Of a stretch of DNA of 64,000 nucleotides, positions 1 to 8,066 are shown in pieces. Position 1 is the first letter of the stretch. Each line of letters starts with the position of its first letter. The position numbers and the translations under genes were made by a program. The notes under the pieces were generated by a model. It saw only the letters and a program-made list of their open reading frames with translations. It was not told the origin of the DNA and did not search any database. The DNA is from Mycobacterium neglectum (lineage in GTDB: Bacteria > Actinomycetota > Actinomycetes > Mycobacteriales > Mycobacteriaceae), in assembly GCF_002591975.1 (NCBI RefSeq), contig NZ_NVQE01000021.1:1-64000 (forward strand), in the 5' to 3' direction.

Positions 1-120
1 CCTGCCACCCATGGCGGCACCCCTTCGGCCACCAAATCCCAGTACCGACGCAGCACTGACTTCAACACCAAAGGACGAGCCATCAACACTCCTACGCGAA
101 GTGTTGCAATCACCCATTGA
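1..120 (+). CDS. Possible C-terminal tail of an upstream gene (partial, unrecognised)
   Basis: Frame 1 is open from the first base to a TGA at 118-120 and encodes 39 residues rich in Thr, Ser and Arg. It could be the end of a gene entering from the left. I recognise no family, and 120 open bases in GC-rich DNA is weak evidence. The remaining bases to 205 hold the promoter of the next gene. Confidence 0.25.
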   Translation, partial: PATHGGTPSATKSQYRRSTDFNTKGRAINTPTRSVAITH

Positions 121-191
121 AATCAGGTCGAACTTTGTCTGCAATTCGTGGATTTCGTGCGCGCCTCCACGATGTTGACGTCTCGGATTCG

Positions 192-197
192 TAACAT
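192..197 (+). promoter_or_regulatory. Putative -10 element for the penicillin-binding lipoprotein gene
   Basis: TAACAT fits the mycobacterial TANNNT -10 consensus and ends 8 bases before the ATG at 206, with no obvious ribosome binding site between. This suggests leaderless or nearly leaderless transcription. No convincing -35 box is seen at normal spacing; the TTGACG at 175-180 is too close. Confidence 0.4.
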
Positions 198-205
198 CTG
201 CCTCA

Positions 206-2014
206 ATGGCAACTTCAGTATCACGCGTATCGGCCCTCGTGATGGTCGCGGTGGTGAGCGTCGCCCTCGGGACCGCATGTACCCCCAAGCCCAACGGGCC
301 CGAGCCGACGGCTGAAGAATTCTTCGCCGCGCTCGTCGCCGGCGACACCGGAGCCGCCGCCGAGTTGAGTGACCGGCCCGCCGATGCGCGCCAGGCACTC
401 AACGACGCGTGGGCGGGGTTGCAGGCCACCCATCTCGACGCCGTGATTCTGAGCTCGAAGTACGCCGAGGACACCGGCAGCGTCGCCTACCGCTACACCT
501 GGCATCTGCCCAAGGACCGGACCTGGACCTACGACGGACAGCTGAACATGGTCCGCACCGAGGGCCAGTGGGAAGTGCGCTGGAGCGCCACCGGGGTGCA
601 CCCCAAGCTCGGTGAGAACCAGACGCTGGCACTGCGCGCCGATCCTCCCCGGCGGGCCTCGGTCAACGAACGTGGCGGCACCGACGTCCTGGTGCCCGGT
701 TACCACTACAACTTCTCGCTCGACGCCCAGGCCGCGGCCGGCTCGCTGATGACGACCGCGCGGGCGGTGGCCGACGCGTTGCGGCCGTTCGACAACACGC
801 TGGACCCGCAGCGCCTCGCCGAGCAGGCCAGTTCGTCGAAGCAGCCGATGTACCTGATCACGCTTCGTCAGTCCGACCACGATCGGGTGGCCGGCGCGAT
901 CGGAACGCTGCCGGGTGTGGTGATCACACCGCAGGCCGAATTGCTGCCGACCGACGAGAAATTCGCACCGGCCATCATCAACGAGGTCAAGAAGGCGGTG
1001 GTCGACGAACTCGACGGCCAAGCGGGATGGCGCGTGGTCAGCGTCAACCAGAACGACGTCGACGTCGACGTGCTCAACGAGGTGCCGGGCGAACCGGCGC
1101 CTTCGGTGACTATCAGCCTGGATCGGGCTGTCCAGAGCGCCGCCCAGAATGCCGTCAACACCACCGGCAAGCAGGCGATGATCGTCGCGATCAAGCCGTC
1201 CACCGGAGAGATCCTGGCCGTCGCGCAGAACTCCTCGGCCGACGCGCAGGGCCCGCTGGCCACCACCGGTCTCTACCCGCCGGGGTCGACCTTCAAGATG
1301 GTCACGGCCGGAGCGGCCATCGAACGCGACATGGCCACCCCGAACACGCTGCTGCCCTGCCCCGGCACCATGGACATCGGCCATCGCACGGTGCCCAACT
1401 ACGGCGGCTTCGACCTCGGCACCGTGCCGATGTCGCGGGCATTCGCCAGTTCGTGCAACACCACCTTCGCCGAGCTGGCCAGTCGGATGCCGCCGCGTGG
1501 GTTGACCCAAGCTGCCGCCAAGTACGGCATCGGGACGGATTACGCGATCGAGGGCATGACCACGGTGACGGGCTCGGTGCCACCGACGGTGAATCTGGCA
1601 GAACTCACTGAGGACGGCTTCGGGCAGGGCAAAGTGGTGGTCAGCCCGTTCGGGATGGCGCTGGCCGCAGCCACCGTTGCAGCCGGGAAAACGCCTGTGC
1701 CGCAACTGATCGAAGGTCGGCAGACGACGGTCACCGGTGACCAGACGCCGATCGGTCCCAAGATTCTCGACGGCTTGCGGCCGATGATGCGCTTGGTCGT
1801 CACCAACGGCACCGCCAAGGATCTCCAGGGCGCAGGTGACGTGCGGGGTAAGACCGGTGAGGCGGAGTTTGCGGGCGGCTCGCATTCGTGGTTCGCCGGC
1901 TACCGCGGCGATATGGCCTTCGCCGCCCTGATCGTCGGGGGCGGGTCCTCGGAATACGCGGTGCGAATGCTCAAGGGCATGTTCGACTCCCTGCCGCCGA
2001 GCTACCTGGCCTGA
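206..2014 (+). CDS. Penicillin-binding lipoprotein (Rv2864c-type D,D-transpeptidase)
   Basis: 602 aa. A class B-type penicillin-binding protein that would crosslink peptidoglycan outside the cytoplasmic membrane. The N-terminus has a hydrophobic signal segment ending at Cys25, but the lipobox (GTAC) is imperfect, so lipid anchoring is likely rather than certain. An NTF2-like/MecA_N-type domain and a dimerisation region fill about residues 30-300. The transpeptidase domain has all three motifs: STFK (361-364, nucleophile Ser361), SCN (416-418) and KTG (549-551). The sequence is collinear with the M. tuberculosis Rv2864c protein as I recall it, from the CTP start of the mature protein to the PxxYLA C-terminus. 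It stands alone, with its own promoter, before the DUF1707 gene. Confidence 0.93.
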   Translation: MATSVSRVSALVMVAVVSVALGTACTPKPNGPEPTAEEFFAALVAGDTGAAAELSDRPADARQALNDAWAGLQATHLDAVILSSKYAEDTGSVAYRYTWHLPKDRTWTYDGQLNMVRTEGQWEVRWSATGVHPKLGENQTLALRADPPRRASVNERGGTDVLVPGYHYNFSLDAQAAAGSLMTTARAVADALRPFDNTLDPQRLAEQASSSKQPMYLITLRQSDHDRVAGAIGTLPGVVITPQAELLPTDEKFAPAIINEVKKAVVDELDGQAGWRVVSVNQNDVDVDVLNEVPGEPAPSVTISLDRAVQSAAQNAVNTTGKQAMIVAIKPSTGEILAVAQNSSADAQGPLATTGLYPPGSTFKMVTAGAAIERDMATPNTLLPCPGTMDIGHRTVPNYGGFDLGTVPMSRAFASSCNTTFAELASRMPPRGLTQAAAKYGIGTDYAIEGMTTVTGSVPPTVNLAELTEDGFGQGKVVVSPFGMALAAATVAAGKTPVPQLIEGRQTTVTGDQTPIGPKILDGLRPMMRLVVTNGTAKDLQGAGDVRGKTGEAEFAGGSHSWFAGYRGDMAFAALIVGGGSSEYAVRMLKGMFDSLPPSYLA

Positions 2015-2036
2015 GCCCGCGTGGGTTCGATCGCGC

Positions 2037-2050
2037 ACCGCCGCGGCGGT
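2037..2050. other. GC-rich perfect palindrome
   Basis: ACCGCCGCGGCGGT is self-complementary over all 14 bases. It lies between the penicillin-binding lipoprotein gene and the DUF1707 gene. It could be the stem of a tract-less terminator or an operator overlapping the downstream promoter: TACCGT at 2050-2055 is a plausible -10 hexamer 9 bases before the ATG at 2065. Confidence 0.35.
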
Positions 2051-2064
2051 ACCGTTGAACCGTT

Positions 2065-2673
2065 ATGACAGGGCTCGATGACCAAGCTGGTATGCGCATC
2101 TCCGACGCGCAGGCTGGGATGCGCATCTCCGACGCGGACCGCAACGGGACGCTGCGCCGGCTGCACAACGCGGTGGCGCTCGGACTGATCGACATCGACG
2201 AGTTCGAGGAGCGTTCGGCGCTGGTGTCCACCGCCCGGCTGCATTCCGATCTCGACACCCTCGTCGGCGATCTGCCCGGGCCCGGCGCGATCGTCACGAC
2301 TGCCGCCGATCGGGTCGAACTGCGCGGTGTGCTCGGTTCGCTCAAGCGTCAGGGTGAGTGGACCGTGCCGACCCGGCTGGCGCTACACCGGCGGATGGGT
2401 TCGGTTGACCTCGACCTCACCAAGGCGCGCTTCGCGGGCTCGATCGTCGTGGTGGAACTCGATTTGAAGTTCGGTGGTCTCGACCTTCGGCTACCCGACG
2501 GCGCCAGCGCGTCGATCGACGACGTCGAGGTGGTCGTCGGCAGCGCCCACGACCACCGCAAGGACGCACCCGCCGACGGGCAACCGCATGTGATCCTGAC
2601 GGGCAAGGTGGTGTGCGGTTCGGTGGATATCCGCGGTCCGCGCAAGGGGCTGCGTTTCGGGCGGATCATTTGA
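2065..2673 (+). CDS. DUF1707 domain protein (Rv2862c-like)
   Basis: 202 aa. The N-terminal part carries the DUF1707 signature (MRISDADRNGTLRRLHNA, then a Gly-Leu-Ile-Asp stretch followed by FEER). This is a short helical domain found on many actinobacterial proteins of unknown role. The remaining ~130 residues are beta-rich and resemble a DUF2154/LiaF-type C-terminal half. No membrane segment is visible. The start is uncertain. An in-frame 27-bp tandem duplication gives three candidate ATG codons, at 2065, 2092 and 2119, and family members usually begin at the MRISDAD equivalent to 2119. I kept 2065 because a -10-like hexamer lies 9 bases before it. Function unknown. Confidence 0.8.
   Translation: MTGLDDQAGMRISDAQAGMRISDADRNGTLRRLHNAVALGLIDIDEFEERSALVSTARLHSDLDTLVGDLPGPGAIVTTAADRVELRGVLGSLKRQGEWTVPTRLALHRRMGSVDLDLTKARFAGSIVVVELDLKFGGLDLRLPDGASASIDDVEVVVGSAHDHRKDAPADGQPHVILTGKVVCGSVDIRGPRKGLRFGRII
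2083..2136 (+). repeat. 27-bp in-frame tandem duplication at the DUF1707 start
   Basis: Two adjacent 27-base units (2083-2109 and 2110-2136) differ at only two positions. Each encodes QAGMRISDA, so the protein reads this nonapeptide twice before continuing into the DUF1707 domain. Each unit carries an ATG, so the duplication also duplicates the likely native start codon. Confidence 0.9.
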
Positions 2674-3847
2674 GCGGTTCGTCGGGCACCCCGAACCGTT
2701 GCTGATACTCACGCACCTGCTCGCGCACCAGGCCGGCGTCCAAACCTGTGTCGCCCCACGTATAACGGCTGCCGCCACCATCTCCGGGGTGGGCGGCCAA
2801 GTGCGCGCGCATGTTCTGCTCGGCTACGGGCGAAAGCTCGCGTCCGAGTTCGGCATACAGCCCGCGGATGGTGGCGAACGGATCGCGGATGAAATCGGCG
2901 AACTGCACATCGACGATCTGCATTCCGGCCAGCGCCGGTGAATCGCGCAATGTCATGCCGCGTTCGAGACCGACCACGATCTCCTCGCACGATTGGCCTG
3001 CGCAGTCGGAGATCGAACTGTCGTCGGACGCAAGTCGGCGCAGATGGTGGGTCAGTGCGCTGATCGACGAGATCACGTTGAGCGGGTCGCGGTGGGTCTG
3101 CACGATGAGGGCGTCGGGATACTCGGCGATCAGCGCGTCGAGTTGCCACAGATGGGCGGGCGACTTCAACAGCCAGGAGCAGGCCCCGCCGGGTACGCCG
3201 GACTGCAGGTGCTGCAGGAACGTTCGATGATACCGATAGACCGGTTGATAGTCCGCGTCGTACAGCAGCCAGCGGTAGTAGGACGGCAGCCGGTACTGCA
3301 CCGAGAAGATCATGCTGCAGAACTGTCCCGCGGTGATCCGCACACACTCCTGACCGAGCAGCGCGCCCATCGGATGAAACGCGAGCAGTCCGGGAACGAT
3401 GTGCTCGGACATCTCGATGCTCGCCTGGGCTTCGGCGATACGCGGGTCGGTGTCATATGTCTCCGGTCGGGGCAGCGGGTGCGGGTTGTCCACCTCCCAC
3501 GTCAGTGGAGGCCGGAGCGCGGGGTCCTGGGCGAGGAGGTCGAACAGGATCGTGGTGCCGGTGCGTGGCTGCCCGACGATGAAGATCGGTCGGCTGATCG
3601 GCTGGGTAACGACTTCCGGATTGTCCTTGCGCCACTTGGTGATCTGCAGCCTGCTGACCATGGGGCGTATGAGGTCGAGCACCGCGATCTCCACGCCCAG
3701 GTCGTTCAGCCGCGCCTCGGTGACCAGCCCGTCACACAGCAGGGACAGGCCTTCTCGCCAGCTGTCGTCGCCGCCGAAGTCGTCGCTGCCCGCTTGTTCG
3801 CAGGCCTGCTCGATGAGCAGGTGGGGCTGGAAACGCTCGGTACTCAC
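2666..3847 (-). CDS. Sulfotransferase family protein
   Basis: 393 aa, GTG start. A soluble PAPS-dependent sulfotransferase-fold protein. The 5'-phosphosulfate-binding loop is seen as GQPRTGTT near residue 92, and a 3'-phosphate-binding segment as QTHRDPLNVISS near residue 240, with LLKSPAHL before it. These are the hallmark segments of the mycobacterial Sulfotransfer_3 group, whose substrates are mostly unknown. The N-terminal AGSDDFGGDDSWREGL stretch closely resembles that of the second sulfotransferase at 54287-55420, so the two are probably paralogues. The start codon overlaps the stop of the DUF1214 gene (GTGA), so the two are co-translated under the divergent TetR-controlled promoter. 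It converges with the DUF1707 gene and overlaps its end by 8 bases. Confidence 0.85.
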   Translation of the reverse strand: MSTERFQPHLLIEQACEQAGSDDFGGDDSWREGLSLLCDGLVTEARLNDLGVEIAVLDLIRPMVSRLQITKWRKDNPEVVTQPISRPIFIVGQPRTGTTILFDLLAQDPALRPPLTWEVDNPHPLPRPETYDTDPRIAEAQASIEMSEHIVPGLLAFHPMGALLGQECVRITAGQFCSMIFSVQYRLPSYYRWLLYDADYQPVYRYHRTFLQHLQSGVPGGACSWLLKSPAHLWQLDALIAEYPDALIVQTHRDPLNVISSISALTHHLRRLASDDSSISDCAGQSCEEIVVGLERGMTLRDSPALAGMQIVDVQFADFIRDPFATIRGLYAELGRELSPVAEQNMRAHLAAHPGDGGGSRYTWGDTGLDAGLVREQVREYQQRFGVPDEPLK

Positions 3848-4938
3848 CCGTTCTTCTCACCACGACGGACGCTGGTGCGCACCTCGAACGGTTGTGGTTT
3901 GTCGAGCCATCGAAGGATGATGAAACCGCGCCGTCGACCTCCGGTGTCCAACCAGTGACCGTGCCCGAAGTCCTTGGCGCCGATACTGATCCGCACAATC
4001 CCGTCGGCGTCTGGGGCGGCGGCTTTGTTGGTGACCGAGCTGTGGCGTTGCCTGGGCTCGAGGCATTCGTGCCAGATGCTCTCGAGGGTGATGTTCCAAA
4101 ACCGGGTGTCGGGGGGCCGGAACTCGAGCACGAGTGACTCGTCGGTCTCCAATCCGAAGGTGCCGATCATGTACAGGTTGTCCGGCGTGGTGTCGGCGGC
4201 GCCGAGTTCGGCGGCCTCGGCGGTGAGCAGTTCGTTGGGTTGTGCGAGGAGCTCGGGTTTGATGGTGCGGTGCATCGTGGCCAGTTTGACGATGGTCCAC
4301 GCCATCGCCGTGAATTGTGCTGCCGCAACCTCATCGGTGATCGGCTGCAACTCTTCGGGAGCGACGGGTTCGATGCGCATGGCGGCGGGCCGTTCAGCCG
4401 CGAAGTCGCCGACATATTCGCGCACAACGATCGATGAGGCGTCTTCCGGGATGCGCACCCACTGCGCCGAGCCGAGAAGTGCCGCTGACGGCTCGGTGGG
4501 GGAGAACAGCACCTCGAACGCGCCGTCGTCCAGATCGAGTTCCGTGTCGCTGAGATAGCCCGCCATGCGTCGGGGCGTCAGGCCCGTACCGGCGAGCACC
4601 TGGAATCCGAGATAGGCCGTGGTGCCGCGCGTACCGGTGACGCGATAGGCGCGATCGCCACGGATCATCGCCAACAGGTACCGGCCGTCGGGGTTCGGAC
4701 CGCCGATCATTCGGGTGTCCGACGACATGTCGAAGAAATTCGGCCGCTCGGGATCGGCCTGGACGGTCAGTTCCGCGCACAGCCCGGTGATCTTCGCGAC
4801 GACCTGAAGGCCTTCGATCAGTTCGCGCTCATCGATCGCGTCCTCGGTCACCGACGCAGTGAGGTCGGCGAGCATCTGCTGAACGAGCCGCCAGGATTCC
4901 AGGGTTTTCGGCGCGGGTTGGTTGCCATTGGTGTCCAC
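3844..4938 (-). CDS. DUF1214 domain protein
   Basis: 364 aa from the proposed GTG at 4938. The C-terminal ~110 residues match the DUF1214 family: MIGTFGLETDESLVLEFRPP, then RFWNITLESIWHE, then an ILRWLDKPQP tail. DUF1214 proteins often sit beside DUF1254 proteins or, in actinobacteria, beside sulfotransferases and TetR regulators; the biochemical role is unknown. No signal peptide is visible from this start. The frame stays open to 5214, but that would put nearly 90 residues antisense to the TetR gene, so the extension is rejected. ATG codons at 4959 and 4956 are alternatives that would place the operator inside the coding sequence. Translationally coupled to the sulfotransferase. Confidence 0.75.
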   Translation of the reverse strand: MDTNGNQPAPKTLESWRLVQQMLADLTASVTEDAIDERELIEGLQVVAKITGLCAELTVQADPERPNFFDMSSDTRMIGGPNPDGRYLLAMIRGDRAYRVTGTRGTTAYLGFQVLAGTGLTPRRMAGYLSDTELDLDDGAFEVLFSPTEPSAALLGSAQWVRIPEDASSIVVREYVGDFAAERPAAMRIEPVAPEELQPITDEVAAAQFTAMAWTIVKLATMHRTIKPELLAQPNELLTAEAAELGAADTTPDNLYMIGTFGLETDESLVLEFRPPDTRFWNITLESIWHECLEPRQRHSSVTNKAAAPDADGIVRISIGAKDFGHGHWLDTGGRRRGFIILRWLDKPQPFEVRTSVRRGEKNG

Positions 4939-4940
4939 AG

Positions 4941-4955
4941 TGAGACATAGTCTCA
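4941..4955. promoter_or_regulatory. Candidate TetR operator between divergent genes
   Basis: TGAGAC-ATA-GTCTCA is an inverted repeat with 6-bp arms and a 3-bp spacer. It lies between the DUF1214 start (4938, minus) and the TetR ATG (4958, plus). It overlaps TAGTCT (4948-4953), a plausible -10 for the TetR gene. Size, symmetry and position fit autoregulation plus control of the divergent DUF1214-sulfotransferase pair. Confidence 0.65.
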
Positions 4956-4957
4956 TC

Positions 4958-5560
4958 ATGGACGCCGTCTCACTAGAGAAATCTCGGGAAAGCCTCACGG
5001 TCCGCAGGCAGCGGGCCACCCGCGCCCGGATCGCCACGGCAGCGGCGCAGCGGGTTTCCGAGAGCGGCCTGGCGGGAGTGACCGTCGAACAGATCGCGAC
5101 GGCGGCCGAGGTCGGGCGCGCCACGTTCTTCCGGTACTTCAGCTCGAAAGAGGATGCCGTCGCCGAAGGGATGACGACGCGCTGGCTGGATGCGATCACC
5201 GCGGTCATCGCCAAGCAACCGGCGAAGTTGTCGGCGGGTGAGGCTGTCGTCGCGGGTTTCGGTGATCTGGGCGACGGGTTCGAGGCGATCAGCGCTCAGG
5301 TACGCGACCTGGCGACGTTGACCCGGTCGTCGCCCGCGCTCAGCGCCTGGACGCTGCAGATCTACCTGCGCTACGAGGCCGTCATCGCGGACCTGGTGGC
5401 ACCGCGTATCGGCGATCTGTCGGCCGACGATCCGCGTCCGCGGCTCATCGGCGCGATGGCCATGGCGTCGGTACGGATCGCGCTGGATGACTGGCTCGTA
5501 CACGGCGGATCGCTGCCTGAACGTGTGCGGTCCGCCCTGTCGGCACTGCACATCGAGTAG
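4958..5560 (+). CDS. TetR family transcriptional regulator
   Basis: 200 aa. The N-terminal TetR_N helix-turn-helix covers about residues 20-65, with the typical ATFFRYFSSKEDA recognition segment. The C-terminal helical ligand domain is divergent, as usual for the family. ATG 4958 is preferred over the longer open frame because the palindromic operator sits just upstream and TAGTCT precedes it at leaderless distance. Divergent orientation suggests it represses the DUF1214-sulfotransferase operon and itself. The inducing ligand cannot be read from the sequence. Confidence 0.88.
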   Translation: MDAVSLEKSRESLTVRRQRATRARIATAAAQRVSESGLAGVTVEQIATAAEVGRATFFRYFSSKEDAVAEGMTTRWLDAITAVIAKQPAKLSAGEAVVAGFGDLGDGFEAISAQVRDLATLTRSSPALSAWTLQIYLRYEAVIADLVAPRIGDLSADDPRPRLIGAMAMASVRIALDDWLVHGGSLPERVRSALSALHIE

Positions 5561-5582
5561 GCGGGCGCGAGCCGAAGCCGAC

Positions 5583-5588
5583 TATTCT
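5583..5588 (+). promoter_or_regulatory. Putative -10 element for mapB
   Basis: TATTCT fits TANNNT and ends 6 bases before the mapB ATG at 5595. This supports both that start codon and leaderless transcription. The preceding TetR gene ends at 5560, so mapB has its own promoter. Confidence 0.5.
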
Positions 5589-5594
5589 GGCGCC

Positions 5595-6455
5595 ATGTCT
5601 GTTCGTACCGCACTTCGCCCCGGCGTGGTGTCGCCGACGCTGCCGGTGCCCCGCTCGATCGTCCGCCCCGAATACGTGGGCAAGGCGACCGCGCAGGAGG
5701 GCAGTGAGCCGTGGGTGCAGACCCCCGAGGTGATCGAGAAGATGCGCGTGGCCGGACGCATCGCGGCGGCCGCGCTGGCCGAGGCCGGTAAGGCCGTCGA
5801 GCCCGGCGTCACCACCGACGAACTGGACCGCATCGCTCACGAGTACATGATCGACAACGGCGCGTATCCATCGACGCTGGGCTACAAGGGCTATCCGAAG
5901 TCCTGCTGCACCTCGCTGAACGAGATCATCTGCCACGGCATCCCCGACTCGACCGTGGTGGAGGACGGCGACATCGTCAACATCGACGTGACGGCCTTCA
6001 TCGACGGCGTGCACGGCGATACCAACGCCACCTTCCTCGCGGGCAACGTGTCCGAGGAACACCGGCTGCTCGTCGAACGCACCCACGAGGCCACCATGCG
6101 GGCCATCAAGGCCGTCAAGCCCGGGCGCGCGCTCTCGGTCGTCGGCCGTGTCATCGAGTCGTACGCAAACCGGTTCGGCTACAACGTGGTTCGTGATTTC
6201 ACCGGCCACGGCATCGCCACCACATTCCACAACGGGCTGGTGGTGCTGCACTACGACCAGCCTGCCGTGCAGACGGTGCTGGAGCCCGGCATGACGTTCA
6301 CGATCGAGCCGATGATCAACCTCGGCGCGCTGGACTACGAGATCTGGGACGACGACTGGACGGTCGCCACCAAGGACAAGAAGTGGACCGCGCAGTTCGA
6401 GCACACGCTGGTGGTCACCGAAGACGGCGCCGAAATCCTGACGCTCGCCGACTGA
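5595..6455 (+). CDS. mapB: Methionine aminopeptidase, type I with N-terminal extension
   Basis: 286 aa. Removes the initiator methionine from nascent proteins in the cytosol. It carries the ~40-residue proline-containing N-terminal extension (SPTLPVPRSIVRPEY) typical of the mycobacterial MapB/MetAP1c type. The dinuclear metal ligands are all present: Asp131, Asp142, His205, Glu238 and Glu269, and the substrate-binding His114 is in place. The position after the His205 motif is Ala (TGHGIATT), where the M. tuberculosis enzyme, as I recall it, has Gly. The start at ATG 5595 gives the expected length and follows a -10 hexamer at leaderless spacing; the open frame upstream reaches into the TetR gene and is rejected. 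Confidence 0.96.
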   Translation: MSVRTALRPGVVSPTLPVPRSIVRPEYVGKATAQEGSEPWVQTPEVIEKMRVAGRIAAAALAEAGKAVEPGVTTDELDRIAHEYMIDNGAYPSTLGYKGYPKSCCTSLNEIICHGIPDSTVVEDGDIVNIDVTAFIDGVHGDTNATFLAGNVSEEHRLLVERTHEATMRAIKAVKPGRALSVVGRVIESYANRFGYNVVRDFTGHGIATTFHNGLVVLHYDQPAVQTVLEPGMTFTIEPMINLGALDYEIWDDDWTVATKDKKWTAQFEHTLVVTEDGAEILTLAD

Positions 6456-6477
6456 CGCGCTCGATTGTGATGCCGAT

Positions 6478-6526
6478 TGTGCGGTTTCGTACGCAACACG
6501 CCGTGTTTGCCGTATGAAAACGCACA
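6478..6526. other. Large nested inverted repeat between mapB and cobQ
   Basis: The left arm 6478-6493 and right arm 6511-6526 are complementary at 14 of 16 positions; one of the two exceptions would be a G-U pair in RNA. The 17-base loop contains a second stem, AACACG (6495-6500) with CGTGTT (6502-6507). The whole folds as one long hairpin of about 49 bases. It has no downstream U-tract, so it may be a tract-less terminator for mapB, a REP-like palindrome or an RNA control element for cobQ. Confidence 0.7.
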
Positions 6527-6545
6527 CTCACCGCAGGGAACGGCG

Positions 6546-8066
6546 GTGACCACCGCCGGGGGAGCGCTGCTGGTCGCCGGTACCACGTCCGATGCCGGTA
6601 AGTCCATGGTCGTCGCCGGACTGTGCCGACTGCTGGCGCGCAAGGGCATTCGCGTCGCGCCGTTCAAGGCGCAGAACATGTCCAACAACTCAGCGGTCAC
6701 GGTCGAAGGTGGTGAGATCGGTCGCGCCCAGGCGATGCAGGCCCGCGCCGCCGGCCTGGCGCCGAGCGTTCGCTTCAACCCGGTGCTGCTCAAGCCGGGC
6801 AGCGACCGCACCTCGCAACTCGTGGTTCGCGGCAGCGTGGTCGGCACCGTCGGCGCCAAGGATTACTTCACCCACCGTGAGCGACTTTCAACCGTGGTCG
6901 CCGACGAATTACGAACTCTGCGAAACGAATTCGACGCTGTCATCGTGGAAGGTGCGGGTTCACCCGCCGAGATCAATCTGCGTGCGACCGATATCGCCAA
7001 CATGGGGCTGGCCCGTGCCGCTGATCTGCCGGTCGTCATCGTCGGTGACATCGATCGCGGCGGACTGCTGGCGCATCTTTACGGCACGGTCGCGGTGCTC
7101 GAACCCGAGGACCAGCGGCTCATCTGCGGATTCCTGGTCAACAAGTTCCGCGGCGACCCCGCACTGCTGGCTCCCGGGCTGACGCAACTGCGGGATTTGA
7201 CCGGCCGGCCGACCTATGGAGTGATCCCGTACAGCGATGGGCTGTGGCTCGACGCCGAGGATTCCGTCTCGGTGCTGGCGCATCGTGTTGTCGGCGACCC
7301 GCAGACCCCGCGCGGGCAGCAGTGGTTGCGGGTGGCGGCGATCCGGCTGCCGCGCATCTCCAACTCGACGGACGTCGAGGCGCTGGCCTGCGAGCCCGGC
7401 GTGTTGGTGCGCTGGGCCGGCGACCCCGCGGAACTGGCCGACGCCGACGTCATCGTGATTCCCGGCAGCAAGGCCACCGTTGCCGACCTCGCCTGGTTGC
7501 GTGAGCGTGGACTGGCCGACGCCGTCGTGGCCCACGCTCGACTCGGTAAACCGGTGCTCGGTGTCTGTGGCGGATTCCAGATGCTCTGCAGCCGCATCGA
7601 CGACTCGGTGGAATCTCAGGCCGGACACGTCGACGGACTCGCGTTGCTCGACGCCGACATCGAGTTCGCTCCGGAAAAGACGCTGTGCCACCACGGGGAT
7701 CATCAGGGGGGCCACCACGAAGCCCCTTTGCACGGCTACGAGATTCACCATGGTCGCCTTCGTCGCTCCACCGAGGACGACTGGCTCGGTGTGGGGATTC
7801 GCCGCGGCGCGGTCTACGGCACTCACTGGCACGGTCTGCTCGATAACGATGACGTGCGGCGACGTTGGCTCACCGCAGCGGCAGCGGCAGCGGGCCGAGA
7901 CGGTTTCGTGGTTGCCGATGACGTCGATGTCCGCGGGCGCCGAGACGCCCAACTCGACGTGATGGCCGACCTGATCACCAGCCATGTGGACGTCGCCGCC
8001 GTGCTCGCGCTGCTGGAGCACGGTCCGCCGAGACTGCCGACGATCGCCCCTAGACTGACACCATGA
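6546..8066 (+). CDS. cobQ: Cobyric acid synthase
   Basis: 506 aa from GTG 6546. Performs the four ATP- and glutamine-dependent amidations that turn adenosylcobyrinic acid a,c-diamide into cobyric acid, late in corrin-ring synthesis. The N-terminal dethiobiotin-synthetase-like ATPase domain has the P-loop GTTSDAGKS (residues 12-20). The C-terminal class I-type glutaminase domain has the nucleophile Cys341 in GVCGGFQML and the His motif YGTHWHGLL. An upstream in-frame start at 6477 is rejected because its first 23 residues would be encoded by the palindrome at 6478-6526. Its stop overlaps the next gene's start (ATGA). It stands apart from the cobO-cobB-cysG group 24 kb away. Confidence 0.93.
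   Translation: MTTAGGALLVAGTTSDAGKSMVVAGLCRLLARKGIRVAPFKAQNMSNNSAVTVEGGEIGRAQAMQARAAGLAPSVRFNPVLLKPGSDRTSQLVVRGSVVGTVGAKDYFTHRERLSTVVADELRTLRNEFDAVIVEGAGSPAEINLRATDIANMGLARAADLPVVIVGDIDRGGLLAHLYGTVAVLEPEDQRLICGFLVNKFRGDPALLAPGLTQLRDLTGRPTYGVIPYSDGLWLDAEDSVSVLAHRVVGDPQTPRGQQWLRVAAIRLPRISNSTDVEALACEPGVLVRWAGDPAELADADVIVIPGSKATVADLAWLRERGLADAVVAHARLGKPVLGVCGGFQMLCSRIDDSVESQAGHVDGLALLDADIEFAPEKTLCHHGDHQGGHHEAPLHGYEIHHGRLRRSTEDDWLGVGIRRGAVYGTHWHGLLDNDDVRRRWLTAAAAAAGRDGFVVADDVDVRGRRDAQLDVMADLITSHVDVAAVLALLEHGPPRLPTIAPRLTP

Noticed and set aside
221..2038. 605-residue open frame antisense to the penicillin-binding lipoprotein
   Set aside because: It is a shadow of GC-rich codon use, with His/Arg/Gly-rich composition, no family motif, and complete overlap with a gene that has all catalytic motifs.
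4941..5214. Longer N-terminus for the DUF1214 protein
   Set aside because: It would lie antisense to the TetR helix-turn-helix region, and its Arg/Ala/Ser-rich sequence has no family support.
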